Source: Epiperipatus broadwayi
Lineage: Eukaryota > Onychophora > Udeonychophora > Euonychophora > Peripatidae
Assembly: GCA_028023455.1 (NCBI GenBank)
Contig: JAQFVV010000550.1
Location: 310,001 to 374,000 of the forward strand
Length of the DNA: 64,000 nt
Reading direction: 5' to 3'
Shown here: positions 25,058 to 36,518 of the stretch, piece after piece
Layout of the letters: every line of letters starts with the position of its first letter
Numbering within the stretch: position 1 is the first letter of the stretch
Program-made: the position numbers and the translations under genes
Notes under the pieces: generated by a model
Databases searched by the model: none
What the model was told of the DNA's origin: nothing
Seen by the model: the letters and a program-made list of their open reading frames with translations, nothing else

Positions 25058-26052
25058 TTGTTTTTGTACATCAAACACGGAAGAGGATATAAAAAACCTA
25101 AGTGCCCTATTTTTACTTAAATAAAAAATTTGTTCAAATAATCGTTAGGTACATGTTATATGATAATAGGTACATTATGAAATTAAGTGGCATTTTGCAA
25201 AAAAAAAAATTATTGTAACAGAAAAATAATAATATCAATGTCAACAAACTGACTTCAACCCATTTTAAAAGTTAGCTGTTTTTATATGAATAATAATTTC
25301 AATCTCAGTGATTATTCACAGTTACATAATATGATAAAAGATTTTTTTTTATTTAATAATAATTTATGCAGAAACATCAGTAAATTTTAATGTTTAGCCT
25401 ACATTACTTATATTTACCTTTTTAGTTTTTCTAAAATATTTTATCTGCTCAATGCTAGTCAAGATAATGCTTTTGAATATTTAAATAAGCTAGTGTATAA
25501 AATTAATTAAAATGAGCTTTTCAGATTACACTTGAATAATAATGTCTAGTTCGAAGTTATAAAGGAAATTGCAACTATCTTCTTTTAGAAAAAAAAATTT
25601 TTGCTTTAATAAAATGTCCATACATATTTTAGTTAGTAATATATTCTATCTTATGCCGTTATAGTATTATTTTAAAATTTGGAAATATTGTTCTATTCTA
25701 CCCTCCCTTCTCTTATATCTTTCTGCTTAAACTATACGATTGTTTTAAAAAGCTTTTGCTAATTTATCAAAGTGTCGACCTATACTAGAAATTTATCATT
25801 CTGAATAATAATTTAACAATTTTTTTATATTTTCTTTTCTTAATATTTCATTTTTATTATATAAAAAAAAGCTTCAGATATAGAAATATTTTAACAAAAA
25901 TTTTAAAGTATCATAAATCGTATAAAAAAAAATTGCAATATAAAAGTTTCAAACTTTAACGAAATCAAATTGTTAAGAGAAGTCTATTTTTAAAAGTAAA
26001 TATTGTCAAATATTTATGATATTAAACTATTATATTGCATATGATTATAATA
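25058..26052. other. A+T-rich stretch without a recognisable gene
   Basis: Nothing supportable before the hAT target duplication at 26053. Confidence 0.5.
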
Positions 26053-26155
26053 AAATAGACCAGAAATCCGCAACCTTTTAGTAGTGTGGTGCCGAACCTA
26101 TGTTACATTGTTATTCTGCGTGCCGACATGATTTTATCAAATTATTATCAAAATT

Positions 26156-26253
26156 GGTTCAGTTATAATGGACTTCAAAGTTACATATAATATTATAGTA
26201 TATAATATATACTACTATATAATATATACTCTTGAGTTCATTATAACTGGATC
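26156..26253. repeat. Short palindromic insertion-like segment inside the hAT end
   Basis: 22-base arms pair as an imperfect inverted repeat: the left arm contains CAGTTATAATGGACTTC and the right arm its counterpart GAGTTCATTATAACTGG. The centre is A+T-only. It may be a nested miniature element or a subterminal hairpin of the transposon; no clear target duplication. Confidence 0.45.
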
Positions 26254-26466
26254 TTTTATTATTGGTCATTCAATATTTTAAAATACAGTATTTAGAATCA
26301 TGTTAAAAGAACCTTTTTTTAAATTTGTAATTTTTAACATGCTTATTAAAAATTATATTACAAATTATAAATTAAAACTTTTTACCTATACAAAATATGT
26401 AATTTAAATAAGAAAAAAATATCATGAATTCTAATATGATTAGCTATTTTTTATTATTAAAATAAA

Positions 26467-28314
26467 TTAATGTGAACCATGCCCTTGTATCTCTTTGCTC
26501 AATTGCTCAATGTCAGGTATATAATTGTTCACTTTTAACTTCACACATGCTTCTGAATGTTCAGCTGTTAGGCAACTTCTTTGTGAATTCAAAATATTTT
26601 TCATATATGAGAAAATTTGTTTAAATAAGTAAGTTGAATTAAATAATGAAAGCAGAGCCCAAGCAGTTTTTTTCCAAAGAATTAAATCCTTCAGGTAATG
26701 ATATCCAACAATTGAGAATGATGGCTGACTTCTCTAGACAGTTCCCTTCAAGAGTCTTCCACAATTCTATAAATTTAGTTTTCCACAATTCTGATTATAT
26801 TAATTCGATTAATTTCATTTCAAAACAATCAATATCCATCCACTCAAAAAGAGATAAATCAAATGGAGTCATCTTTAAATCAATTAAATCAGGTTTGACA
26901 AGGGAAAAAAATTATGAGTATGTGTATTTGGAAGTCTTCACATCATTTGGAAAATTCTTCTGTGAGAGCTTCAATGTATTTTTTAAGTTTATCTTTGTTA
27001 ACATTAAATTGATTTGCATGGGCCTTTACATTTGAAAAATACTTGTAGGTGTTAGTGGTAATATCATTCAAAATATATCTAATTTTGATGTAAATACTTT
27101 CCAATATTCAAAAGGTTCCAACACTGTTTGACCCTTCCCTTGCAAATGCAAGTTTAACTCATTCAGGTGTTAAGTTATATCAGTCCAAAACATCAATTTT
27201 CATAACCAGTCTTCATCATTTATTTCCAGATAATGTTCTTTTTCATCAAGACACATCTTGATTTCTTTCAAACATGATACAATGATGTTCAAGATATTAC
27301 CTCAACTAATCCAATGAACATTGCTATATAGAGGGAGGTCTATATATGCACTATTCATTTCTTGAAAAGGGGATTTAAATTGCCTGTGTTAATGAAGAAT
27401 GGGAAACTATAAAATTAATTAGTGTTCATTACAGAATTCAAGCTTTGTGATGAGATTTTTGCAACTAAATTTTCCTGGTGTATAATGCAGTGGATACTCA
27501 ATATTTGATGTTTAATATGATTTTCAAGAAGTCTAACATATCCCTTTTCTTTTCTGACTGTTGCACAGTTGGCATCAGTAATAACACTAAATATTTTATT
27601 TATGTTAATTTTCTGATTTTCAAAATAATTGAAAAATGCAGTGAAATTATCATGTCCCTTTGTTGTACCAGTAAGAGGAATCAAGCAACACGATTCTTCA
27701 TAAATATGATTGTTAACACAATGTTGTGCAACTATTTCTAGGTGCATCACATCATTTACCTCAGTGCTTTCATCAACAGCAACACTGAATGCAACAGCTT
27801 GTTGTGAACTGGTTTTCAGTTTTGTTGTTACATCTTTGGCCATGTCAGTTATTCTTCTTTGAATCGATCTTGCAGAAGCTGATATTTCTCGAATTTGAGA
27901 CAGTATTGTTTGTTTATTTGGCAGATCAATTAATAAGATTTCAGCACTTTTCAAAAATGTTTCTTTGATGAATTATACATCTGTGAAAGGTTTGCCTTTC
28001 AAGGCCACACAATGAGCAATTGTATAACTACATTCAGTGGCTTTATTTTGGGTTCCAATTATTTGACTAAAATAAGTAGTTTGTTTTTTATAGGCAGAAA
28101 CTGCTCTTTTTATAGCTTCTTTTTTCTCATCTGAGTTTTTAAACATGAACACATGTTTAGTTTGATAATGTCTTTGTACACTTGAGGTAAGACGCATAAT
28201 ACTATCACAACATAAGGTCCACACAGCACGATCTTTTTGCTATACAAATCCATATTCAATTGTCCAAGAGTCTTGAAAAGAACGAATATCACATTTTTGT
28301 CTTTTGTGGGACAT
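26467..28314 (-). pseudogene. hAT transposase pseudogene (ZBED5/SCAND3/GTF2IRD2-like)
   Basis: About 615 codons read right to left from the ATG at 28314. The N terminus (HKRQKCDIRSFQDSW) leads into a degenerate BED-type zinc finger, of which CC...HYQTKH survives near 28200. A helical middle contains AFSVAVDESTEVNDV (near 27780) and FSVITDANCATVRKEKGYV. Later pieces read LYSNVHWISRG (near 27320) and HLNELNLHLQGKGQTV (near 27150). A C-terminal part, LFSYMKNILNSQRSCLTAEH and YIPDIEQL (about 26605-26480), ends at a stop near 26467. In-frame stops occur near 28240 and at 27973-27975, with more breaks after 27415. These motifs are those of the hAT lineage domesticated in vertebrates as SCAND3, ZBED5 and GTF2IRD2. 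This copy cannot make a full protein. Confidence 0.88.
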
Positions 28315-28724
28315 TTTGGGAATCTCTCAGTCAGTATGCCACGAGAATCTTTTTTGAAAGAAGTGCCACCAATGACCATTGATTATTTACCATTCAACTA
28401 CTGAAAATAGCTTTCTAGAATTGATAATGTAATAAGCTTTTTATTTGGATTACGATCTCATTTTTTAATATTATCAGAAGTAAAATGTGAATATGTAGAA
28501 TTTATTTCACTTGCAAACAAAAATATATTTTAAATGAAGTCAAGTATATTATTTTTTGATAAATAATGATTTAATTGTAAATTCAATGTTGAATGTAAAA
28601 AAAAAGATGCTGTAATTAAAATAAATTTTTTTTTACTATTTCAATTTATTCCGAGTGCCGTTGATAATCGTTGACGTGCCAAGCATGGCATGGGTGCCAT
28701 AGGTCGCCGACTCCTGAAATAGAC

Positions 28725-29043
28725 TAATCTAATATTGGAGGAGATTGCAATATTTATAGATCAAACACTTTTTTCATCACTATTAGCTAAATATCATGGC
28801 ACAATCACTAAGACATATTTGGGTATACAGGTTGTGGATATAGTTAAAAACTATTAGAACGATGTCATATGACATGATATTCCTAAAATTGATATCCCTG
28901 ATCTAGACACTAAGATATATTATTAATCATAAAGCCAAAATAAATTTGTAATTAAATAAATAATCAAGTTATATAATATTAAACAAACTTTATATGTCTT
29001 TTATGGTTAACAAGCAACAAAAATGTAACTCATTCTAGAGATA
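28725..29043. other. Stretch without a recognisable gene
   Basis: A+T-rich and without supportable content. Confidence 0.5.
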
Positions 29044-29135
29044 TTTTTTATATGTCAAAGCATCGGCCGGGAAGCCAACCCCAGGCCAACTTCTTGTAAG
29101 GAGGCTGTGCTAATCACTCGGCCACCAACGCTTGA
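29044..29135 (-). mobile_element. tRNA-derived SINE, copy 2
   Basis: In minus sense it starts with AGCGTTGGTGGCCGAGTG (A-box-like GTGGCCGAGTG, closest in look to a serine-type D arm), contains CTGGGGTTGGCTTCCCGG, which folds as a T arm, and ends CGATGCTTTGACATAT before an A-rich tail. The first and last seven bases pair as an acceptor stem with wobbles. The anticodon arm is degenerate, so it is not a functional tRNA. It shares the GATGCTNTGACATAT 3' end with copy 1. I find no clear target duplication. Confidence 0.78.
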
Positions 29136-29454
29136 TTTTGCAATTATAATTAAGGAAAAAAGTATATAAAGAATGCCCACTTGGTGGTTACTTTTGAGAA
29201 TAAAAAGAAATGTCTCCAAGATATTTGCATTCATCTTGAATTAAGCCTGAGATCCTTAAATATGATTATGAACTACAAACATTCACTTTGTCCTAATAAA
29301 TAAAATCAATTTCACTAAATAGTATGAGAGTTTAAACATATATTTTAACAGTATTTTGCTATTGTAATTTATTTGCAAAATATTTAATAGTACAAGCTAT
29401 ACATAATGATAATCAAAAAATATTACATCTCAATCACATGATTTACTTTATATA
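29136..29454. other. Stretch without a recognisable gene
   Basis: A+T-rich spacer between the SINE and the protein-like repeats. Confidence 0.45.
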
Positions 29455-29690
29455 TTCCTGTTAGAGCAGCATAATTTTTTATTATCTCTATGCCACATAG
29501 TATTTATAAATCCTTAAATTGTGTGGTCCTATCCAATATCCACCAATTAGTTTCCAGACTATGATTTTCATCAGTAAATAACTTTGGATTTTGGAACAAT
29601 CCATGTAGACCTTTAGGATCTAATGCATCCTCTTTCAGCACCTATTATTTATCCCTATTATACTATCAAGCTATCAGTCCAAATTAACAA
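29455..29690 (-). repeat. Protein-like repeat P, copy 1 (decayed)
   Basis: In minus sense it reads ALDPKGLHGLFQNPKLFTDE and then LETNWWILDR before a stop, aligning with copies 2 and 3. The end toward 29455 carries GCAGCATAATTTTT, shared with the partial copy at 30221. Confidence 0.65.
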
Positions 29691-29848
29691 ATATATAAAT
29701 ATTTTAATCTTAACATACTTGCATAGTCATATAGCTATGAAACCAGTATAGTTTATATTATGATATCCCTAATCTTTTTAATAATTATGGATACTTCTAT
29801 CCTGTGACTAGGATTTGGTATAAATTAATAAGATATCACTTGACCACA

Positions 29849-30150
29849 TCATATGACTTTAGTATACATACAACTGTTATAGAAGCATAACTTTTCATCA
29901 TCTTTATGCCACTTATTGTAATCTTTAGTAAGTAATAAAAGATGCCCGATGATAGTGCTTATTAAATCCTTATTCTGAGAAATCCCATCCAATACCCCCA
30001 GACTATTTTCAAGCTTCTGGCTTTCATCAGTGAGAAACTTTGGATCTTGGAGCATTACATCTAGATCTTTAGGATCTAATGCACAATTCTTTTAACACCT
30101 ATCATTTACATCTTTTATAATATCAAGCTATCATCCCAAATTTAAAAAAA
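29849..30150 (-). repeat. Protein-like repeat P, copy 2 (open frame of 68 codons)
   Basis: The best preserved copy: a 68-codon frame (30055 to 29849) reads MLQDPKFLTDESQKLENSLG and continues through DLISTIIGHLLLLTKDY and KWHKDDEKLCFYNS. Upstream in the same frame lies LDPKDLDV. It looks like a helical Asp/Lys/Leu-rich segment of a larger protein. I do not recognise the family. Intact codon phase across three diverged copies suggests former coding sequence. Confidence 0.6.
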
Positions 30151-30179
30151 AAACATAAATGTTTTCAATCTAAGCCAGA

Positions 30180-30265
30180 TTGCTTGCATTGTAATATCCA
30201 TCACATGACAATTTCTGTTTTAGCAGCATAATCTTTCACTATCTCTATACCTCTTAATGGTTTAA
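30180..30265 (-). repeat. Protein-like repeat P, partial copy
   Basis: Only the distal part (AGCAGCATAATCTTTCACTA and neighbours, matching copy 1 near 29466) is present. Confidence 0.5.
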
Positions 30266-30355
30266 GATTTATGTAATTATGCTAACCAGTTAACTTAGGT
30301 TAAATGCATTTATATGTTTTAGTTTTGTATGATAACATAATGGTTTAATCAAAGG

Positions 30356-30600
30356 CAAATGATAGGTGATGTGGAAAAAAGTGCATTAGATCCTAAATAT
30401 CCAGATGGACTGCTCTAAAATTTTAAGCCTCTCACTGATAAAAATAATAAGCTTGAATCTAGCTTGAGGATATTTAATAGGATGGAACAGGATAGGATTT
30501 AATCAATGAGCACATTCATCTAGGTTCCATTATTACTTGCTAAAGCTTATAGTAAGCAACAGCAGGATAGTGAAAAACTATGCTGCTATAAATAATGATC
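30356..30600 (+). repeat. Protein-like repeat P, copy 3, inverted
   Basis: Plus-strand counterpart of copies 1 and 2. It reads ALDPKYPDGLL, a stop, FKPLTDKNNKLESSLR, then PLLLAKAYSK and DSEKLCCYK, with several stops. Its orientation is opposite to the other copies. Confidence 0.62.
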
Positions 30601-31614
30601 ATTGTGTTATTTCATAGAAACATGCAAGTATAAATACATGAATGATGGTGATATTAAATTTTTACTATTAATAGTTTTGTCTTGATTTACTCAATTTGTA
30701 AACATTATGTTAGATGAGATATACTTTTCATGTAAAACTAAGTGATGTTTAGATGTTAAAATAAGATTTGGATTGTTAACAAATATTTAACCAATTCAAA
30801 TTAAAAACAAAATGAATACTAATGATGAAAATAATTTTATAAATATAATCTTCAGAAATAAGGATCGAATGACAATATTAGGCATACTTTTAATAACAAA
30901 ATTAGTTTTAATAATAATTATAAATGTATGAAATTACTTTACTCCTTCCTTGACACCAATAAATAAAACAAACAATATATGAGATACCATTTTAAAGAGA
31001 TATTAATTTACTTAAAATTAAAGTCTCATATTAAACTATGTCCATATATTTGGCATAGTTTAACTGGTAAAATTTAAACAGCACTATGATTCTGACAGTC
31101 ATCTGCCAAAACCATGCTTAGTGTATGAACTTCAATTTTACTTTTCATAATACTCATTTATAATGAGTTTATAATAATTATATTCTATAATCTAACTTTT
31201 GCATACATAATCTTTTTTATAAGGTCTGAAAATAAAATATCACTAATAATATTTTACCTTCATCATTTTATTATTATTTTTGTAGTAACAAAAACAATCA
31301 AATTAAATTATATAACTATTTTACAAAAAGATGATAAACAAAAATATTAAGTTGCTCTTTATAACTCAAGTCAATCCTTTTTTAAAGAATCCATTGGACT
31401 CTCAATATTTTTAATGTAGATAATTTTCATTGAAATATTTATTCCTACAAATTTAATCTTAAATCTTTTTGTTGTTATTGCAATTAAAATTAAAGTATTA
31501 TTTAAATATTTTATTGCATCTTTATATTTTTATATTTTTAGTAAATTTTATTGTAAACCTTTATGGCTTTATTAATGTTTAATATTTTTATATTAAGGGG
31601 TGTTACATAGCATA

Positions 31615-31652
<38 letters not shown>

Positions 31653-32700
31653 AATGTCTTTATCAAATATTTCATTTGTAGCAAAAAATATTAAAATATT
31701 TACATAAACAAATTATTTTCATCGCATTCTAACCATCTATTGTAATATTGAGCAATTAGTGAACATCATATGTCCATAAGATTTCCATCTCCAGCATGCT
31801 TTCTAGCTTTTGTCTTGCTTAATGATCACTAACATACATATTTTATGCTGAACCAGCATGCATCAGGTGGTCCACATTATCATCATCTACCACACATATA
31901 ATCAGTGCTTGTAATAATTTTATTTATTTTGTTTCATTTATGTACTTTGTTTTTATTCATTTTATTGTACAGAAATTTTTCTTTGTTTGGTATTTATTTT
32001 TTTGAATACAATTTTTGCTTCAAAAGAATACATATTTTATGTCTTTTTTTTTTTCATAATTTCCAATTTATTAATGTTCTTACTGCTATTTTTTTTTTGG
32101 CTTCACTAAAACCTAGCATTTGTAAAATAGATATACTGCATGAAACGACTAGGAAATATCTTGTATGCAAGGACAACATCTAGGTCTTCTACCAGCAAAA
32201 GAAAGTAACAATCACCTTATTTTCCTTAATATTATCATGAACATCTGTCTCAGGTAAGTCATACAATATATCGTTTTTTTTTTCAGAATTTCGTGACAAA
32301 TATGATAAAGCTGTCTACAAAATTGTAATTTTAATATATAACATTCAAAATATGGAATTTGTGAAGTAGTGTAAAAATAATATTTAAAAGTGTTTAAAAT
32401 CTGTTTGTTTTTTTTTTTTTAAAATTTAAAATTATGACTATTTTCTCAGCTTTATTACATTCTTTCATATTCATTCTTTATATTTATTGTAATAAAATAG
32501 AAAATACATATAAAATTATTTTTCTTGTAATTTTTTTAAAAAAATTAAAGATGGCATCTTAGAATATAGATAGGACTCAAATTTTGATCTAATGTGCATA
32601 AACATTTTATTTTCCTTGCACAATTCAAGATAATAATTTGAAATTTAAAATAATTATAAGATTTAAATCCAAAATAATTTACATACTTATATATATATAT
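30601..32700. other. A+T-rich stretch with one microsatellite
   Basis: No gene recognised. A pure (AT)n tract runs 31617-31650, and (TA)n appears again just before 32701. A 92-codon frame at 31905-32183 is Phe/Leu/Ile-rich, as expected of translated poly-T DNA, and has no motif. Confidence 0.5.
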
Positions 32701-33318
32701 AAATTTAACGGTTTACAAACTACTACAAACAATCTTTAAATCCGCAAAAGTACTTTCGGTTAATTTCTTAAACCTGCATCAACTGCCATTAAATTCAAAA
32801 ACAAAAGCGAAAGCAAATGTCATCAATTCAAAATTCCACAAATCTTGTATTTTAATGTTAGCAGCTTGTCAATTTATTAAATGCATTTTATTCCTGTTTA
32901 TAAAAATTGTCTCTTTAATTTTTCTTTTACTATGGTTTCTCTCCTCATGAAGAATTTTCACATTTTCAAAATCAAATTTAAATTTATATTTACATGTTTT
33001 TTGTGATCAAAGAATATAAATTTAAATTTAAATATAAATTTAAATTTGATTTTGAAAATGTGAAAATTCTTTATAAGGAGAGAAATCATAGTAAAAGAAA
33101 AATTAAAGAGGCAATTTTTATAAACAGGAATAAAATGCATTTAATAAATCGACAACCTGCTAACATTAAAATACGAGATTCATGGAATTTGAATTGATGA
33201 CGTTTGCTTCCACTTTTGTTTTTGAATTTAATGGCAGTTGAGGCAGGTTTAAGAAAATAACCAAAAGTACTTTGCGGATTTAAGGATTGTTTGTAATAGT
33301 TTGTAAACCATTAAATTT
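32701..33318. repeat. Giant fold-back palindrome, arms about 290 bp
   Basis: The left arm starts AAATTTAACGGTTTACAAAC and the right arm ends with its complement, GTTTGTAAACCATTAAATTT. The arms pair along nearly their full length (about 90% by eye) with a short A+T-only centre near 33000-33020. Small frames on both strands are mirror images of each other and not genes. It may be a fold-back transposon or a tail-to-tail duplication; a transcript would form a long hairpin. Confidence 0.9.
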
Positions 33319-33377
33319 ATTATTTTAATTATAATTATAATTTTGTTCTTAATTAATGGACATTTTATTTATTTTAC

Positions 33378-33409
33378 ACACACACACACACATATGTATA
33401 TATATATTA
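33378..33409. repeat. (CA)n(TA)n microsatellite between the palindromes
   Basis: A CA tract followed by TA units separates the two fold-back elements. Confidence 0.8.
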
Positions 33410-33615
33410 AGCAATTAAATCATCCCACATGATTAAGAAATCCAGTACTGCCCTCTGTGAACTAATATATAAATACATTAGAGTTCGTATTTCAAAATAG
33501 CCAAGTCAAAATGGTATACTATTTTGAAATACAAACTCTAATGTATTTATATATTAGTTCACAGAGGGCAGTACTGGATTTCTTAATCATGTGGGATGAT
33601 TTAATTGCTTAATAT
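33404..33615. repeat. Near-perfect fold-back palindrome, arms 97 bp
   Basis: Arms 33404-33500 and 33519-33615 are reverse complements with essentially one mismatch in the inner part (TTCGTATTTC against GAAATACAAA), and an 18-bp loop. Ends read ATATTAAGCAATTAAATC. The very high arm identity implies a recent origin or ongoing arm conversion. Size fits a miniature fold-back element. Confidence 0.93.
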
Positions 33616-35301
33616 TTGTATATTTATTTCAGTATAGCGTTATGCACTGGATTATATATATATATGGTTATCAGATCAGTTTCTATATTTTACAGGCGTA
33701 CTTCTGTATTGCCTGTAGGACTTTTTTGATCTTTATTAGAAAAAGTTAATATCAACAACATCATATGATTCTTTAATATACTTATTTATATACTTCGAGG
33801 AGCAGTGATATTGATCTAATTCTAAAGACAACTGTTGTAAGCTTGAATAATTAGTGAAGACCCATTAATTTAATGCTTTACATTCTCCATCCTGAGACTG
33901 ATTTTGGATCTGTCATTATCACTGTCTATTAATTATGCATGGTTTTAAAGTAGGATGAAGAGAACTGTTCTTGAGAGAATATGAGTAAATAAATGAAAGA
34001 GTCAAGAGATATCATTTCAATTATTAATTTTAGACAGATTATAAAAGAGACCTGAAATTATTATGGAATTGTTTTATACTATACAGAAACTAATATAATG
34101 TCATATATTTAACTCTGTGAGTGACTTATCCTGGCTTTTAAATGTCGGGGCTGTTTGAAATTTCAGGTTATTAGCTTGAACAATAAAAAAAGTTTCTGAA
34201 TATGTCTAAGAACATTAAGTCCAGTAAGAATTTCAGTTTTTGCTATGAATATATATGATAGAAACAAATCTAGAGATGCAGATTCTATAGCATTATTAAA
34301 TAATATTCATTAATTATTTATGCTACCATAGATAGCTCTAGAGAGAGTATGAACTACTGCTCTTGGAAATATAAGACTAAGCATATAAAAAGTATCCTGA
34401 TATTGTTAATATTTATATAATTTTATTTTTAAATTTTAACTGTTCCTAAATAATTTTTTTCTACATAATCAAAAATTAATGTTTAAAATATATTTAAATG
34501 TATATGACCTCTTATTAAATATTTAATTCTCAAGGACTAAAACTTAACAGTATTTTTATTATAAAATTAAAAATAATCTTTATTTTCTTTTAATAACGGT
34601 ATATTAATATTTAACGTTTTTAATGATACATATCTGTTTAAAATACATTAAAAATATTGTGATAAAAACAATATTTAAAATAGAAAAAGATTTAAAGACA
34701 TAAGTTTATATGTCATAATGCATATAAAAACTTTTTTTTTTCAAAAGCTTTACATCCGGGATGGAAAAACTCTGGCTCTAGGATCAATTCCAATCCTTGA
34801 AAGCTCTCAATACATCCCCTGTATATTTTTATAAAATAGCTCTGTAAAAAACTTATATTTAAACACCTACATACTTCAAATATGGAATTAATAATAAAGT
34901 AAAATAAAATATTAATTTTTTTAACTTCATCAGAAATTTAATATTCCAATATATTATTTATATTCTGTTGACTATCTGACTACAGATTTAATCTATAATG
35001 TTGACAGCATTTTGTTGGTTTTTACAATAATTTTCATAGGCTAACTGTACATTTGCAAAAATAGAATTTTACTTTGCTTTATTATTATTATTTTGCAATT
35101 TTTTATTATAATGGCTACACCAAGTAAATAAAAAAAATTGCCTTGGAAATTTGCTTATTTCAATAAAAATAAGTCAACACATTTATTATAGAAAGGAATA
35201 GTAAATTTATGTGCATATTATATCTGAAAAGTATTTCAGTTAATAAAGAACACTACTTATACAAAACATTCTGATTACAACAAAATTGTTTAGAAATAAT
35301 T
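33616..35301. other. A+T-rich stretch without a recognisable gene
   Basis: Nothing supportable. Confidence 0.5.
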
Positions 35302-35575
35302 ATGAAAATAGCAAACATAAAAAAGAGCTTTCTCAAGTGGCTGACATGTCTCATAAAAAATCAAATCAAGTCAGAAAATTATGTGGTGGCAAATTACATT
35401 ATTTATTTTAAAAAAGCAGAAACTTCAAAACCATTTTCTGAAAGGGAATTTATAAATGACTGCATCCTAGCTGTTGTAGAATTAGTATGTCCAAAATATA
35501 TAAAAAAAAATTAGAGTAAATATGTCACAAAGAATAGTTACAAAGCAAATTGGAAAAATTGTCATTAAATGGATG
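35302..35575 (+). pseudogene. hAT transposase fragment (GTF2IRD2-like N-terminal region)
   Basis: A 70-codon frame contains YFKKAETSKPFSEREFINDC followed by ILAVVELVCPKY. In the GTF2IRD2/ZBED transposase group an equivalent segment (a conserved KPF-(S/T)-(D/E)-(G/R)-EF(I/V) motif, then a Cys-Pro) precedes the catalytic core. After the stop at about 35515 another frame continues with NMSQRIVTKQIGKI, which fits the next family segment. It is a lone decayed exon-sized piece; I found no ends or target duplication. It is from a different subgroup than the element at 26-28.7 kb, judged by wording of the motif. Confidence 0.6.
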
Positions 35576-35852
35576 TTGCTTTATTTTTAATTTCTAAAAA
35601 ATTATGCTCTCATTTAGAAACCCAAGTTGAAATTGGCCAGAAAAATGAAAACATTTTCCATTCTTAATGATAAGGGATAAATTAACTGATGATCAATCAA
35701 ATATTGCAGACTAATTTTTAAGTCATTAATTTTGCATGGCTCGTGAATGATATTATAAATATTTAAATAAGACTCCAAGTGTAGAACCATATATATATAT
35801 ATATATATGTCCAAAAGATGGCGCTATATATCTCGAGAGATCTTTATCTTTG

Positions 35853-35897
<45 letters not shown>

Positions 35898-36126
35898 AAC
35901 CTAGATTATATAAATTTATTTGTTTTAATGTCCTTAATGCCCTGCACAGTTTGTCACAATAATAGCATCCAACAAGATTGGAAGATCCCAGCTTTGATTC
36001 TGATGCTTGCAGTTCTGGTGCTCAAGCTTCTTATAAACTCCTAAACAATAAAGCTATAAAACGTATTTTATTTATTTTAATGATTTTGTGAGGTTAATAT
36101 TATGTAATACAAACATATAATTCCAT
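35576..36126. other. Stretch with two (AT)n tracts
   Basis: (AT)n runs at 35790-35808 and 35857-35895, separated by a short unique sequence that includes CTCGAGAGATC. No gene recognised. Confidence 0.6.
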
Positions 36127-36223
36127 ATTAGTAATAATTGAAAGATTTCTAGGTTTCCACATGTGCTTACCATTGTCTCTTAGACAGCCAATCAGATTTT
36201 AAACAGCTGTCTTAAGAACGATC
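36127..36223 (+). repeat. Direct repeat E, copy 1
   Basis: 97 bases from ATTAGTAATAATTG to AACGATC, about 88% identical by eye to 36519-36615. It contains AGACAGCCAATCAGATTTTA. Confidence 0.85.
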
Positions 36224-36283
36224 TGGCCTTGACACATGACAGAGATTTTGATAAAAGGATGATATCAACTGTTTCTCTACTTA

Positions 36284-36287
<4 letters not shown>

Positions 36288-36327
<40 letters not shown>
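36288..36327. repeat. (AT)n microsatellite
   Basis: Pure AT tract between the two copies of repeat E. Confidence 0.95.
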
Positions 36328-36329
<2 letters not shown>

Positions 36330-36518
36330 CCAGTCTTAAGCATCTTGGCCTGAAAGCTTGAACATATAAACATATTCATTTATTACTCACTGAGTTTTTA
36401 ATTTATGATATTACAGCGTAAAATCTTAGATTTACTACACCGCAATTTTCTAGATGTCAATATAATTTTTCAGCAATGTATGTAAATAACATTTGTCTAA
36501 ACCACATGTTGTTATTAA

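Larger units (their letters stand above)
26053..28724 (-). mobile_element. Complete but inactivated hAT transposon with 8-bp target duplication
   Basis: The element is 26061-28716 (2656 bp). Identical octamers AAATAGAC flank it at 26053-26060 and 28717-28724, the target size diagnostic of hAT elements. The ends are CAGAAATCCGCAACCT on the left and, read inward, CAGGAGTCGGCGACCT on the right, an imperfect terminal inverted repeat of the CAG-nnn-TC-GC-ACC type seen in this family. A broken transposase fills the interior on the minus strand. Target-site identity with decayed coding sequence means the element died in place. Confidence 0.93.

Noticed and set aside
26646-27741. Plus-strand frames of 129 and 87 codons
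   Set aside because: Antisense shadows of the minus-strand hAT transposase pseudogene.
29044-29135. Functional tRNA gene
   Set aside because: Anticodon arm does not fold and a second diverged copy with a poly-A-like tail exists.
32958-33197. Overlapping frames on both strands
   Set aside because: They are mirror images created by the palindrome and consist of Phe/Lys low complexity.
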